This document shows, piece by piece, positions 44,375 to 53,368 of a stretch of 64,000 nucleotides of DNA; positions within the stretch are counted from its first letter, which is position 1, and every line of letters begins with the position of its first letter. The notes below the pieces were generated by a model. That model was not told the origin of the DNA. It saw only the letters and a program-made list of their open reading frames with translations, and did no database searches. The stretch spans positions 188,784 to 252,783 of the forward strand of contig NZ_JAKNTA010000009.1 of the NCBI RefSeq assembly GCF_022288725.1. Reading direction: 5' to 3'. The position numbers were made by a program, and so were the translations under genes. Source of the DNA: Kitasatospora sp. A2-31 (GTDB lineage: Bacteria > Actinomycetota > Actinomycetes > Streptomycetales > Streptomycetaceae).

Positions 44375-45874
44375 TCAGTCGCCGCAGCAGCCGCCCGCCG
44401 GGGCGGCCGGCGGCAGGGCCGCCGGGGCGCCGACGGTCGGCAGGCCGAGCATCACGCCGGCCGGCCTGGCGGCCGGCTTGGCCTGGCGCTTCTCCCAGGC
44501 GTCACCGGCCCTGGTACGGCGCACCGCGAGCGTCGGGCCCTCGGCCAGCAGGTGGTGCGGCGCGGCGTAGGTGATCTCGACGGTCACCATGTCGCCCGGC
44601 CGCACCGGCTCGGCGGGCCGGGTGAAGTGCACCAGCCGGTTGTCGGGGGCGCGGCCCGAGAGCCGGTCGGTCCGGTCGTCCTTCTTGCCCTCGCCCTCGG
44701 CCACCAGGACCTCCAGGGTCCGGCCGACCTGCTTCTTGTTCTCCTCCCAGGAGATCTCCTCCTGGAGGGCGATCAGCCGGTCGTAGCGGGCCTGGACGAC
44801 GGCCTTCGGGACCTGGTCCTCCATCTCCGCGGCCGGGGTGCCGGGGCGCTTGGAGTACTGGAAGGTGAAGGCGTTCGTGAACCGCGCCTCGCGGACCACG
44901 TGCATGGTCTGCTCGAAGTCCTCCTCGGTCTCGCCGGGGAAGCCCACGATGATGTCGGTGGAGATCGCGGCGTCCGGCATGGCCTCACGGACCTTCCGGA
45001 TGATCCCCAGGAAGCGCTCCTGCCGGTAGGAGCGGCGCATCGCCTTGAGCACGGTGTCGGAGCCCGACTGCAGCGGCATGTGCAGCTGGTGCATCACGTT
45101 CGGGGTCTCGGCCATCGCGGCGATCACGTCGTCGGTGAAGTCGCGCGGGTGCGGCGAGGTGAAGCGGATCCGCTCCAGGCCCTCGATCCGACCGGCGGCA
45201 CGCAGCAGCTTGGAGAAGGCCTCGCGGTCGCCCAGGTCGGAGCCGTAGGCGTTGACGTTCTGGCCGAGCAGGGTGACCTCGATGACGCCCTCGTCCACCA
45301 GCGCCTCGATCTCGGCGAGGACGTCGCCGGGGCGCCGGTCCTCCTCCTTGCCGCGAAGCGCGGGGACGATGCAGAAGGTGCAGGTGTTGTTGCAGCCGAC
45401 CGAGATGGAGACCCAGGCGGCGTAGGCGGACTCGCGGCGGGTCGGCAGGGTGGAGGGGAAGGTCTCCAGCGACTCGAGGATCTCGACCTGGGCCTTCTTC
45501 TCGACCGCGGCCCGCTCCAGCAGCGCCGGCAGGTGGCCGATGTTGTGGGTGCCGAACACCACGTCGACCCAGGGGGCCCGCTGGACGATGCTGTCGCGGT
45601 CCTTCTGCGCCAGGCAGCCGCCGACGGCGATCTGCATGCCGCGGTTGCGGCTCTTGGCCGGCGCCAGCTGGCCGAGGTTGCCGTACAGCTTGTTGTCGGC
45701 GTTCTCCCGCACGGCGCAGGTGTTGAACACCACCAGGTCCGGGTCGCCGTCGGACCCGGCCTTGACGTAGCCCGCCTCCTCCAGCAGACCGGCCAGCCGC
45801 TCGGAGTCGTGGACGTTCATCTGACAGCCGTGCGTGACGACCTTGTAGCTCTTCAATCCGCTCTCACCGCTCAC
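44375..45874 (-). CDS. miaB: tRNA-2-methylthio-N6-dimethylallyladenosine synthase
   Basis: MiaB is a radical-SAM methylthiotransferase that adds a methylthio group at C2 of i6A37 made by MiaA. It is 499 aa. The N-terminal UPF0004 domain has YKVVTHGCQMNVHDSER and VFNTCAVRENA with its cluster cysteines; the radical-SAM motif is CNNTCTFC at about residue 160; a TRAM domain lies at about 395-460. The tail ends in GGCCGD after a Pro/Ala-rich stretch. GTG 45874 is chosen because the protein then starts as in the family; the frame beyond is Arg/Pro noise. Confidence 0.95.
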   Translation of the reverse strand: MSGESGLKSYKVVTHGCQMNVHDSERLAGLLEEAGYVKAGSDGDPDLVVFNTCAVRENADNKLYGNLGQLAPAKSRNRGMQIAVGGCLAQKDRDSIVQRAPWVDVVFGTHNIGHLPALLERAAVEKKAQVEILESLETFPSTLPTRRESAYAAWVSISVGCNNTCTFCIVPALRGKEEDRRPGDVLAEIEALVDEGVIEVTLLGQNVNAYGSDLGDREAFSKLLRAAGRIEGLERIRFTSPHPRDFTDDVIAAMAETPNVMHQLHMPLQSGSDTVLKAMRRSYRQERFLGIIRKVREAMPDAAISTDIIVGFPGETEEDFEQTMHVVREARFTNAFTFQYSKRPGTPAAEMEDQVPKAVVQARYDRLIALQEEISWEENKKQVGRTLEVLVAEGEGKKDDRTDRLSGRAPDNRLVHFTRPAEPVRPGDMVTVEITYAAPHHLLAEGPTLAVRRTRAGDAWEKRQAKPAARPAGVMLGLPTVGAPAALPPAAPAGGCCGD

Positions 45875-46023
45875 CAGACCAGGGTACGGGCACCCGCGAA
45901 GCGGATTTCCCCTGGCTTTGCCCGGGGCTCCGCTCCGGCGTGCGCTCGCCGTACGCCCGCCCCGGGCGTGCGTCCTCCGGTTCGCCCCTCCCGTTCGCCC
46001 GGCGCGCCTGGCACTATCCCTGC

Positions 46024-47040
46024 ATGGCCCCGAGATCCCACCCCCGCCCCGGCGCCCTCCGCGCAGCGGCCGGCAGCCCGCTGTGGCGGACGGTGCTGGT
46101 CCTGGTGCTGGTGCTGGCGGGGATCGGCGGCTGGTGGCTGTCGGCCGGCCGCTCGCCCGGCTACCCGCCCGGCGAGACCGGCTTCGCCACCGGCGTGCAG
46201 CGGGGCGTCTACGACCGCTACGGGCAGCTGCTGGAGTCCCACATCGGCAAGGCGATGCCCGGGGTGCAGCTGCGGCTGGACAACACCCAGGGCTCGGTCG
46301 ACAACCTGGCCCGGGTGACCGGCGGCCAGGACGACTTCGCGATCGCCACCGCCGACGCGGTGGCGCAGTACTCCGGCCCCGGCAAGGACCGGTTGCGGGC
46401 GATCGCCCGGCTCTACGACGACTACCTCCAGCTGATCGTCCCGGTGTCCTCACCGGTGCACCGCACGGCCGACCTCAAGGGCCTGCGGGTGGGCGTGGGC
46501 CTGCCGCAGTCCGGGGTGAACCTGGTGACCCGCCGGCTGCTGGCCTCGGCCGGCCTGGACCCGGACCGCGACGTCCGGCCGGTGATGCTGGGCGTCGGCG
46601 ACGCGGCCGACAAGCTGCGGTCCGGTGAGCTGGACGCCTTCTTCTGGTCCGGCGGGCTGCCGACCAGCGCGATCACCGACCTCTCCGACCACGTCCGGAT
46701 CCGGCTCGTCCCGCTCGGCGACCTCGCCGAGGCCGTGCACAAGGTCGAGGGCGGCGGCACCGACGCCTACCGGGCGGCCACCATGCCGAAGGGCACCTAT
46801 CCCAACGCCGAGCCCAAGGAGCCGGTCGCCACCGTGGCCGTGCCCAACCTGCTGATCACCCGCAGCGACGTCGACACCGCCCTGGTGGAGGGCATGACCC
46901 GGGTGGTGATAGACAGCCGCGACCAGATCGGCTCCCAGGTGCACGCCGCCCAGCTGGTGGACCTGCGCACCGCGGTCTACACCGACCCGCTCCCGCTCCA
47001 CGAGGGCGCCATGCGCTACTACCGCTCGGTGAAGCCCTAG
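46024..47040 (+). CDS. TAXI-family TRAP solute receptor (orphan)
   Basis: This 338-aa protein has an N-terminal hydrophobic segment (about residues 19-40, WRTVLVLVLVLAGIGGWWL) that acts as an uncleaved anchor or signal; no lipobox follows. The TAXI pattern is clear: ATGVQRGVYDRYGQLL, DFAIATADAVAQYSG, LKGLRVGVGLPQSGVN and FFWSGGLPTSAI. TAXI receptors usually feed a TRAP membrane pair, but none is present. It lies directly beside a two-component system and may act as a ligand sensor for it; that is inference. Confidence 0.88.
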   Translation: MAPRSHPRPGALRAAAGSPLWRTVLVLVLVLAGIGGWWLSAGRSPGYPPGETGFATGVQRGVYDRYGQLLESHIGKAMPGVQLRLDNTQGSVDNLARVTGGQDDFAIATADAVAQYSGPGKDRLRAIARLYDDYLQLIVPVSSPVHRTADLKGLRVGVGLPQSGVNLVTRRLLASAGLDPDRDVRPVMLGVGDAADKLRSGELDAFFWSGGLPTSAITDLSDHVRIRLVPLGDLAEAVHKVEGGGTDAYRAATMPKGTYPNAEPKEPVATVAVPNLLITRSDVDTALVEGMTRVVIDSRDQIGSQVHAAQLVDLRTAVYTDPLPLHEGAMRYYRSVKP

Positions 47041-47083
47041 CAGCGTCTCCCCGGCTCGGGCCGCACCGGGGGCGCCCAGGTCT

Positions 47084-47148
47084 CGCCTGGCGCTCGGGCC
47101 CGCCTGGCGCTCGGGCGGCACCGGCGAGCTCGGGCGGCACCGGCGAGC
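47084..47148. repeat. Two short tandem duplications between convergent genes
   Basis: A 17-bp unit, CGCCTGGCGCTCGGGCC, occurs at 47084-47100 and (one mismatch) 47101-47117. A 19-bp unit, TCGGGCGGCACCGGCGAGC, occurs twice perfectly at 47111-47129 and 47130-47148. They fill the gap up to the kinase stop codon. Confidence 0.75.
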
Positions 47149-48591
47149 TCAGGGCCGGCCCGGGCCCTCCGCCCGCGGCACCGCCAGGGTCACGGCGAGG
47201 CCGGTCGGCTTCACCGGGGCGAAGGTGAGCGAGCCGCCGGCGGCCTGCAGCAGGGTGCGGGCGATCGAGAGGCCGAGGCCGGAGCCGTCCACGTTCTGGT
47301 GCCGCGCACTGCGCCAGAAACGGTCGCCGGCGCGGGCCAGCTCCTCCTCGGTAAGGCCGGGCCCGCCGTCCGAGACGGTCACCGCGACCTCGGTGCTCCG
47401 GACGGCGACCAGCACCCGCACCCGGCTGCCGGACGGCCCGAACTTCAGGGCGTTGTCGACCACCGCGTCCAGGGCGCTGCCGAAGCCGATCGGGTCGGCC
47501 ATGCCGAGCGCCACCGCCGGCCCCTCCCAGGCGAGCTCGATCCCGCGCTGGAGGGCCACCGGCCGCCAGGCGTCGGCCCGGGCCATGCTGAGGGCGGCCA
47601 GGTCGGTTGGCTCGGGCGCCGGGCGGGCGTGCTCGGCGGTGGCCAGGCCGAGCAGGTCGTCCAGCACCCGGGCCAGCCGGGCGCCCTCCTCGCGCACCCC
47701 TCCGAGCTCCTCCTCGTGCCCCTCGGGCAGCTCCAGGCCGAGCACCTCGACCCGCAGCAGCAGTGCCGCGAGCGGGTTGCGCAGCTGGTGTGAGGCATCC
47801 GCGACGAACGCCTTCTGCTGGTCCAGGGCGAGCACCACGTGGTCGGCCATGTCGTTGAACGAGCGGGCGAGGCGCTGCAGTTCGGGCGGTCCACCGCCGG
47901 GCGCGACCCGGGCGTTCATCCGGCCGGTGGCGATGTCGTGGGTGGCCCGGTCCAGCGTCCGGACCGGGCGCAGCACCCACTCGGTGAGCCGGACGGCCAG
48001 CAGCACCGCGACGATCATCGCGGCCGCCTCCCCGGCCCCGATCACCAGCCAGCTGTGCAGCATCCGGGTGCGCAGCGCACCCGTCGGGGACTCGCTGAGC
48101 ACCACCGCGACCACGTCGCCGTCGCGCACCACCGGGGTGGCGATGGTGAGCGTGCGGTCCGAGGTCCACGGCCAGACCTGGGGCGGGTTGTGGCTGCGCC
48201 GCCCGTCCAGGGCCTCCTGGAAGGCCTGCTCGCCCCAGCCGCCGGCGGGCACCCGCCAGTCGGCCGGGGCGGTGGCGATCGGGATGCCGTCGCGTTGGAA
48301 GATGCCGAGCCGTACGCCGTACAGCTCGTGGTAGCGGGCCACCTCGGCGTCCAGGGCGTGCCGGCGGCTGAGGTCGCCGGGGGCGGGTTCGGGGTCGCCC
48401 TTGAGGGCGGAGTCCAGGCCGGAGACGCCGGAGGTGGGCAGGTCCTGGGCGAACCGTGCGGCGTCGTCGAGCCGGTCGACCACCACCCGGCTCTGCTCGG
48501 CGGCCGCGACCGCCGCGGCGAGCGGCAGCCCGAGGGCGGCCAGGACGCAGAGCATCAGCGCGAGCAGGATGCCGAGCAGGCGGGTGCGCAC
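47149..48591 (-). CDS. Two-component sensor histidine kinase
   Basis: This 480-aa membrane kinase has TM helices at about residues 5-30 and 180-200 enclosing an extracytoplasmic sensor of about 150 residues, then HAMP (about 200-255), HisKA with His268 (VADASHQLRNPLAAL) and HATPase (DAVVDNALKFGPSG, DGGPGL, GSGLGLSIA). It pairs with the response regulator gene upstream, 6 bp away. The GTG start at 48591 fits. It resembles the kinase next to the glutamate ABC genes in S. coelicolor. The signal is unknown; neighbours suggest a small solute. Confidence 0.92.
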   Translation of the reverse strand: MRTRLLGILLALMLCVLAALGLPLAAAVAAAEQSRVVVDRLDDAARFAQDLPTSGVSGLDSALKGDPEPAPGDLSRRHALDAEVARYHELYGVRLGIFQRDGIPIATAPADWRVPAGGWGEQAFQEALDGRRSHNPPQVWPWTSDRTLTIATPVVRDGDVVAVVLSESPTGALRTRMLHSWLVIGAGEAAAMIVAVLLAVRLTEWVLRPVRTLDRATHDIATGRMNARVAPGGGPPELQRLARSFNDMADHVVLALDQQKAFVADASHQLRNPLAALLLRVEVLGLELPEGHEEELGGVREEGARLARVLDDLLGLATAEHARPAPEPTDLAALSMARADAWRPVALQRGIELAWEGPAVALGMADPIGFGSALDAVVDNALKFGPSGSRVRVLVAVRSTEVAVTVSDGGPGLTEEELARAGDRFWRSARHQNVDGSGLGLSIARTLLQAAGGSLTFAPVKPTGLAVTLAVPRAEGPGRP

Positions 48592-48597
48592 GTGCGG

Positions 48598-49350
48598 TCA
48601 GTGCTCCGCGCGGGCCTGGGGGGCGTCCGCGGCGGCCGCCGGGGACTCGGGGATCAGCCGGTAGCCGACGCCCCGGACGGCCTCGACCAGGCCGGGCAGG
48701 GCGAGCTTGGTGCGCAGCGAGCCGATGTGCACCTCCAGGGTGCGGCCGTTGCCCTCCCAGCCGCTGCGCCAGACCTCGCTGAAGATCTGCTCGCGGCGGT
48801 AGACCACGCCGGGGCTCTGGGCGAGCAGCGCCAGCAGGTCGAACTCCTTGCGGGTGAGCGGGACGTCCCGGCCGTCGACGCTGACCCGGCGGCGCTCGCG
48901 GTCGATCGTGATGCCGCGGGACTCCAGCGGGCCCCGCTGCTGCGGGACGGCGTCGGGCGTGGGGACCGAGACGGCGGCGGGGGCCGCGCCGCGGCGGGCG
49001 ACGGCGTGGATCCGGGCGAGCAGCTCGCCCATGTCGTAGGGCTTGGTGACGTAGTCGTCGGCGCCGAGGTTGAGGCCGTGGATCCGGGAACGGATGTCGG
49101 CGCGCGCGGTGACCATGATCACGGGCACGCCGCTGCCGGCCCGGATCCGGCTGCACACCTCGAAGCCGTCGCGGTCGGGCAGCCCGAGGTCGAGCAGCAC
49201 GACCCGGTACGGGTCGTTGCCGTCCGGCACCAGCGCGTCGAGCGCCTCGTGCCCGCTGCGGGCATGCCTGACCTGGAAGCCGTGCCGTCCCAGCACCGCG
49301 ACCAGCGCGGCGGCCACGCGTTCGTCGTCCTCGACGAGCAGCAGTCGCAT
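48598..49350 (-). CDS. OmpR/PhoB-family response regulator
   Basis: This 250-aa DNA-binding regulator has a receiver domain at residues 1-118 with acidic residues in VEDDE, phospho-acceptor Asp54 (LLDLGLPD), Thr in MVTARAD and Lys in YVTKPYDMGE. The winged-helix domain at about 145-235 has PLTRKEFDLLALLAQSPG and VEAVRGVGYRL. ATG 49350 has AAGGAGG 5 nt upstream. It is first in the operon with the kinase and divergent from gluABCD, so it may control that operon. Confidence 0.94.
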   Translation of the reverse strand: MRLLLVEDDERVAAALVAVLGRHGFQVRHARSGHEALDALVPDGNDPYRVVLLDLGLPDRDGFEVCSRIRAGSGVPVIMVTARADIRSRIHGLNLGADDYVTKPYDMGELLARIHAVARRGAAPAAVSVPTPDAVPQQRGPLESRGITIDRERRRVSVDGRDVPLTRKEFDLLALLAQSPGVVYRREQIFSEVWRSGWEGNGRTLEVHIGSLRTKLALPGLVEAVRGVGYRLIPESPAAAADAPQARAEH

Positions 49351-49620
49351 CGTTCCTCCTTTCCCCGACGTTCCCCGGGGTGTCGCCTGGTGTTCGCGGG
49401 CCCCTCCGGGCACCTCCCGGTCCTGCGCAGTATGGGCCAGTGGAGCGCCGGACGCCAGGCTCGGCCACGTCCCGGGACCGACCGGGACGGCGTGCGCCGG
49501 GGCGGACGCCCGCTGTCACCACGCGGCCCCACCGGTGTCACGTGCCCCTGCGGGGGCGGGGTGAACGGTCCGCGCCCGGCGTGTGGCCGGATCGTGATCC
49601 TCAAGTTCCGCTCAGATCGG

Positions 49621-49650
49621 CTGACGTGCCATCGTCATGGCTCCTATGGT
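49621..49650 (+). promoter_or_regulatory. Candidate promoter of gluABCD
   Basis: CTGACG (49621-49626) and TATGGT (49645-49650) are 18 bp apart, close to the vegetative consensus, with a predicted start near 49657 and a leader of about 100 nt. The rest of the 409-bp divergent gap (49351-49620) shows no gene. Confidence 0.4.
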
Positions 49651-49759
49651 CACCCCACCGGGGGCCGCGGCTCCGCCGGCCGAGGCCCCCGGCTCCACCC
49701 ACCACCATTGCCGCCCACGGGAGTTCAGCTCTCGGGCCGAACCCTAGGGAGCAGGCGCG

Positions 49760-50533
49760 ATGACCGAGAGCCTCGTCAAGGACTCCAGCGCTGCGAACGC
49801 CCCTCTGGTGGTGCTGAGCGGGGTGAACAAGCACTTCGGCGCGCTGCACGTGCTCCAGGACATCAACCTGGAGATCGCGCAGGGCGAGGTGGTCGTGCTG
49901 ATCGGCCCGTCCGGCTCCGGCAAGTCCACGCTCTGCCGGACGATCAACCGGCTCGAGACCGTCGACTCCGGCACCATCACCATCGACGGCCGTCCGCTGC
50001 CCGCCGAGGGCCGCGAACTGGCCCGGCTGCGGGCCGAGGTCGGCATGGTCTTCCAGAGCTTCAACCTCTTCGCACACAAGACCGTGCTGGAGAACGTGGT
50101 GCTCGGCCAGGTCAAGGTCCGCAAGATCGGCCGCGATCGGGCGGAGCGGACCGCCCGCGAGCTGCTGGAGCGGGTCGGTGTCGGTGCGCAGGCGGACAAG
50201 TTCCCGGCCCAGCTCTCCGGCGGTCAGCAGCAGCGCGTCGCGATCGCCCGGGCCCTGGCGATGAACCCCAAGGTGATGCTCTTCGACGAGCCCACCTCGG
50301 CGCTGGACCCGGAGATGATCAACGAGGTGCTGGAGGTCATGCGCCAACTGGCCGCCGACGGCATGACGATGGTCGTCGTCACCCACGAGATGGGCTTCGC
50401 CCGCTCCGCCGCCAACCGCGTGCTGTTCATGGCCGACGGCCGGATCGTCGAGCAGAACACCCCCGAGGCCTTCTTCACCGCGCCGCGCAGCGACCGCGCG
50501 AAGGACTTCCTCTCCAAGATCCTGCACCACTGA
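49760..50533 (+). CDS. gluA: Glutamate ABC transporter ATP-binding protein
   Basis: This 257-aa ATPase of a polar amino-acid importer has Walker A GPSGSGKST (about residues 53-61), Q-loop VFQSFNLF, signature LSGGQQQR, Walker B VMLFDEPTSALD and H-loop VVVTHEMGFA, all intact. The arrangement ATPase, binding protein, permease, permease equals gluABCD of Corynebacterium and Streptomyces, which imports glutamate. The start is ATG 49760 with GGGAGCAGG upstream. Confidence 0.94.
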   Translation: MTESLVKDSSAANAPLVVLSGVNKHFGALHVLQDINLEIAQGEVVVLIGPSGSGKSTLCRTINRLETVDSGTITIDGRPLPAEGRELARLRAEVGMVFQSFNLFAHKTVLENVVLGQVKVRKIGRDRAERTARELLERVGVGAQADKFPAQLSGGQQQRVAIARALAMNPKVMLFDEPTSALDPEMINEVLEVMRQLAADGMTMVVVTHEMGFARSAANRVLFMADGRIVEQNTPEAFFTAPRSDRAKDFLSKILHH

Positions 50534-50568
50534 CCACGCCGGACCCATCGGGCCGGCCAACGGGCGAC

Positions 50569-50586
50569 GGCGGCGAGAACGCCGCC
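50569..50586 (+). terminator. Small intercistronic hairpin between gluA and gluB
   Basis: GGCGGCG (50569-50575) pairs with CGCCGCC (50580-50586) around an AGAA tetraloop in the 132-bp gap. It may protect or attenuate mRNA rather than terminate it. Confidence 0.4.
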
Positions 50587-50665
50587 GCCACCCCGGCCTG
50601 CCCGGCCAACTTCCTGTCGCCAGAGCCCGGTCGATCCGTGGCTTCGCCCGAGGAGAGCTACCCCC

Positions 50666-51577
50666 ATGAGGACTCGTCGCACCTTCGCCGTCGCGCTCTG
50701 TGTCATCGCGCTCACCGCCACCGCCGCCTGCGGCAAGGACGGCTCGCCGAGCAGCACCGAGGCCACCGGCGCCGGCGGCACGCCCGCCCCGAAGCTGCCC
50801 ACCTACACCGTCAAGACCGACGTCAAGGTGGACTCGGCCCGGCTCGCCGAGGCCAAGAAGCGCGGCCAGCTGATCATCGGCGCCAAGGCCGACCAGCCGT
50901 TCCTCGGCTTCGAGGACGTCGCCACCGGCGACCGCAGCGGCTTCGACATCGAGATCGCCAAGATGATCGCCGCCGACCTCGGCTTCACCCCGCAGCAGAT
51001 CAAGTGGCAGACCCTGGTCTCCTCGCAGCGCGAGCCCGCCATCGACAAGGGCCAGATCGACTTCTACGTCGGCACCTACAGCATCAACGACGAGCGCAAG
51101 AAGACGGTCTCCTTCGCCGGCCCGTACTACATCGCCGGCCAGGACCTGCTGGTCAAGGCCGACAACACCGCGATCACCGGCCCGGAGTCGGTCAACGGCA
51201 AGAACGTCTGCACCGCGACCGGCTCGACGTCGATCAAGAACATCCAGCAGTACTCGCCGAAGATCACCCAGTTCGACAGCTACTCGGCCTGCGTCGACAA
51301 GCTGCTGGCCGGCGAGGTCGACGCGGTCACCACCGACGACGCGATCCTCAAGGGCTACGCCTCCAAGTTCGCGCCCAAGCTCAAGGTGGTCGGCAAGCCG
51401 TTCACCAAGGAGAACTACGGCGTCGGCCTGGCCAAGGACGACGCGGCGCTGCGCGGCGCCATCAACGACGCCCTGAAGGCCCACCAGGACAACGGCGACT
51501 GGAAGAAGGCCTACGACGCCACCCTCGGCCTCTCCGGCTCCAGCGCGCCGCAGCCGCCGGCCCTGGACCGCTACTGA
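50666..51577 (+). CDS. gluB: Glutamate ABC transporter substrate-binding lipoprotein
   Basis: This 303-aa receptor has a signal peptide and a lipobox ending in TAAC (Cys21), then a short Ser/Gly linker. The family 3 binding-protein fold is shown by LIIGAKADQPFLGFED, TGDRSGFDIEIAKMIAADLGF, FYVGTYSINDERKKTVSFAGPYY and TDDAILKGYASKF. It binds glutamate (by context) outside the cell and delivers it to GluC/GluD. Confidence 0.94.
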   Translation: MRTRRTFAVALCVIALTATAACGKDGSPSSTEATGAGGTPAPKLPTYTVKTDVKVDSARLAEAKKRGQLIIGAKADQPFLGFEDVATGDRSGFDIEIAKMIAADLGFTPQQIKWQTLVSSQREPAIDKGQIDFYVGTYSINDERKKTVSFAGPYYIAGQDLLVKADNTAITGPESVNGKNVCTATGSTSIKNIQQYSPKITQFDSYSACVDKLLAGEVDAVTTDDAILKGYASKFAPKLKVVGKPFTKENYGVGLAKDDAALRGAINDALKAHQDNGDWKKAYDATLGLSGSSAPQPPALDRY

Positions 51578-51646
51578 TCCCCCGCCAGGCCCGACCCACG
51601 TCGGACCTGATCCGTTCCTGACCGATTCTGAGAGGAGGGCCGCCAG

Positions 51647-52297
51647 ATGGGCATACTGTTCGAGGACGACAACTTCGCTCTGTTCCGCGACGGTTTCCTG
51701 CAGACGATCGAGCTGAGCGCACTCAGCGCGCTGCTCGCCCTGCTGCTGGGCACCCTGCTGGCGGCCTTCCGGGTCTCCCCCGTGCCGGTGCTGCGCGGCT
51801 TCGGCACCGCCTGGGTGACGCTGTTCCGCAACACCCCGCTGACCCTGCTGTTCTTCGCCGTCGCGTTCGGACTCCCCCGGCTCGGCGTGCACTTCAGCCA
51901 CCTCGTCTTCGCGGTGCTGGCGCTCGGCGGCTACACCGCCTCGTTCGTCTGCGAGGTGCTGCGCTCGGGCATCAACACCGTGCCGCTCGGTCAGGCCGAG
52001 GCGGCCCGCAGCCTCGGCCTCACCTTCGGCCAGACCCTCACCTCGGTCGTCCTGCCGCAGGCCGCCCGGACCGTGCTGGCCCCGATGAGCAGCGTCTTCA
52101 TCGCCCTGCCGAGGAACTCGGCGATCGCCGGCGCGTTCAGCGTCCCCGAGCTCTACAGCGTGCAGCAGACGCTCTCCGAGCGCGGCTACTCGATCTTCGC
52201 CATCTTCTTCTGGGTGGCCTGCGCCTATCTGGTGATCAGCGCCACCGTCGCCCTCGTGTTCCGCTTCCTGGAAGACCGCCTGGCGGTGGCCCGATGA
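51647..52297 (+). CDS. gluC: Glutamate ABC transporter permease
   Basis: This 216-aa inner membrane permease (HisM family) has about five helices. The start FRDGFLQTIELSALSALLALLLG and the EAA loop GQAEAARSLGLTFGQTLTSVVLPQA are typical. ATG 51647 is preceded by GAGAGGAGGG. It forms a heterodimer with GluD. Confidence 0.94.
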   Translation: MGILFEDDNFALFRDGFLQTIELSALSALLALLLGTLLAAFRVSPVPVLRGFGTAWVTLFRNTPLTLLFFAVAFGLPRLGVHFSHLVFAVLALGGYTASFVCEVLRSGINTVPLGQAEAARSLGLTFGQTLTSVVLPQAARTVLAPMSSVFIALPRNSAIAGAFSVPELYSVQQTLSERGYSIFAIFFWVACAYLVISATVALVFRFLEDRLAVAR

Positions 52298-52374
52298 GCG
52301 AGCGGAGCGAGCGAACCATCGAAAGGTGCGCGCCGGTGACTGCCCCTGCCCAGCGGAACGAGGTGGCCGCATGA
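52294..52374 (+). CDS. Possible 26-aa connecting peptide frame between gluC and gluD
   Basis: ATG 52294 overlaps the gluC stop (ATGA), and the frame ends in the TGA that overlaps the gluD ATG (ATGA), filling the gap exactly. It begins MSERSERTIERC; the DNA contains the direct repeat GCGAGCGGAGCGAGC. It may keep ribosomes moving from gluC to gluD, or may be chance. Confidence 0.3.
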   Translation: MSERSERTIERCAPVTAPAQRNEVAA

Positions 52375-53222
52375 GCTCGCTCTTCACCCGCGCCTCCACG
52401 GCCAGCGTCCTCTACGACGCCCCGGGCCCCCGGGCCCGCGCCCGCAACCGGATCCTCGGCGTGCTGGCACTGGCCGGCATCGCCGGGCTGCTCTGGTACG
52501 CCTACGCGGCGCTCGACGAGAACGGCCAGTTCGACCCCCAGCTCTGGGACGCGTTCCAGTACAACACCGTCCAGCAGCGGATCGTCGACGGCCTGCTGGC
52601 CACCCTGGAGGCCTTCGGGCTGGCAGCGCTGTTCTCGCTCGTGCTGGGCGCGCTGCTCGCCGCCGGGCAGCTCTCCGACCACAGGCCGGTGCGCTGGGCG
52701 GCGGTCTCGGTCGTCCAGTTCTTCCGGGCGATGCCGCTGCTGATCCTGATCGTCGCGCTCTACTACGCGTTCTTCGCCAAGGAGCCGATGTGGGCCCTGG
52801 TGCTCGGACTCACCCTCTACAACGGCTCCGTCCAGGCCGAGATCATCCGCAGCGGCGTCAACGCCGTCCCGCGCGGCCAGGGCGAGGCGGCCTACGCGCT
52901 CGGCATGGGCAAGACCCAGGTGATGACCCTCATCCTGGTCCCGCAGGCGATCCGCTCGATGCTTCCCTCGATGATCGGCCAGCTGGTCGTCACCCTCAAG
53001 GACACCTCGCTCGGCTTCATCATCACCTACCACGAGCTGCTGTTCGTCGGTAAGGCGATCGCCAGCCAGCCGCTGAACGCCGCGGGCTTCCCCTACATCC
53101 CGGTGGTCCTGGTGATCGGCCCGATCTACATCGCGATGTGCCTGCTGCTCACGGCGCTCGCCCGGTGGATCGAAGCACGTGGCCGTCGCGGCGCGAACCG
53201 GCGCACATCGGCTGCTGCTTGA
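52371..53222 (+). CDS. gluD: Glutamate ABC transporter permease
   Basis: This is the 283-aa second permease of the importer. The N-terminal 30 residues are cytoplasmic, then come five to six helices; the EAA loop is GQGEAAYALGMGKTQVMTLILVPQAIR. ATG 52371 (MSSLFTR) is chosen because it overlaps the preceding short frame and starts like the family. No clear terminator follows; the next gene begins 146 bp downstream. Confidence 0.94.
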   Translation: MSSLFTRASTASVLYDAPGPRARARNRILGVLALAGIAGLLWYAYAALDENGQFDPQLWDAFQYNTVQQRIVDGLLATLEAFGLAALFSLVLGALLAAGQLSDHRPVRWAAVSVVQFFRAMPLLILIVALYYAFFAKEPMWALVLGLTLYNGSVQAEIIRSGVNAVPRGQGEAAYALGMGKTQVMTLILVPQAIRSMLPSMIGQLVVTLKDTSLGFIITYHELLFVGKAIASQPLNAAGFPYIPVVLVIGPIYIAMCLLLTALARWIEARGRRGANRRTSAAA

Positions 53223-53368
53223 CGGACACGCAGGTGAACTGTTGCATTGCTCTTCGTGACACCATCCGGGACCATCCTCGCGGCATATGACGCCACCCCG
53301 TCGGCCCGGCCGTGCCCGGAGGTACGTGAGCACACCGCCCCCGCCCGGCCGCGTCCGGAGGGCCCGGC

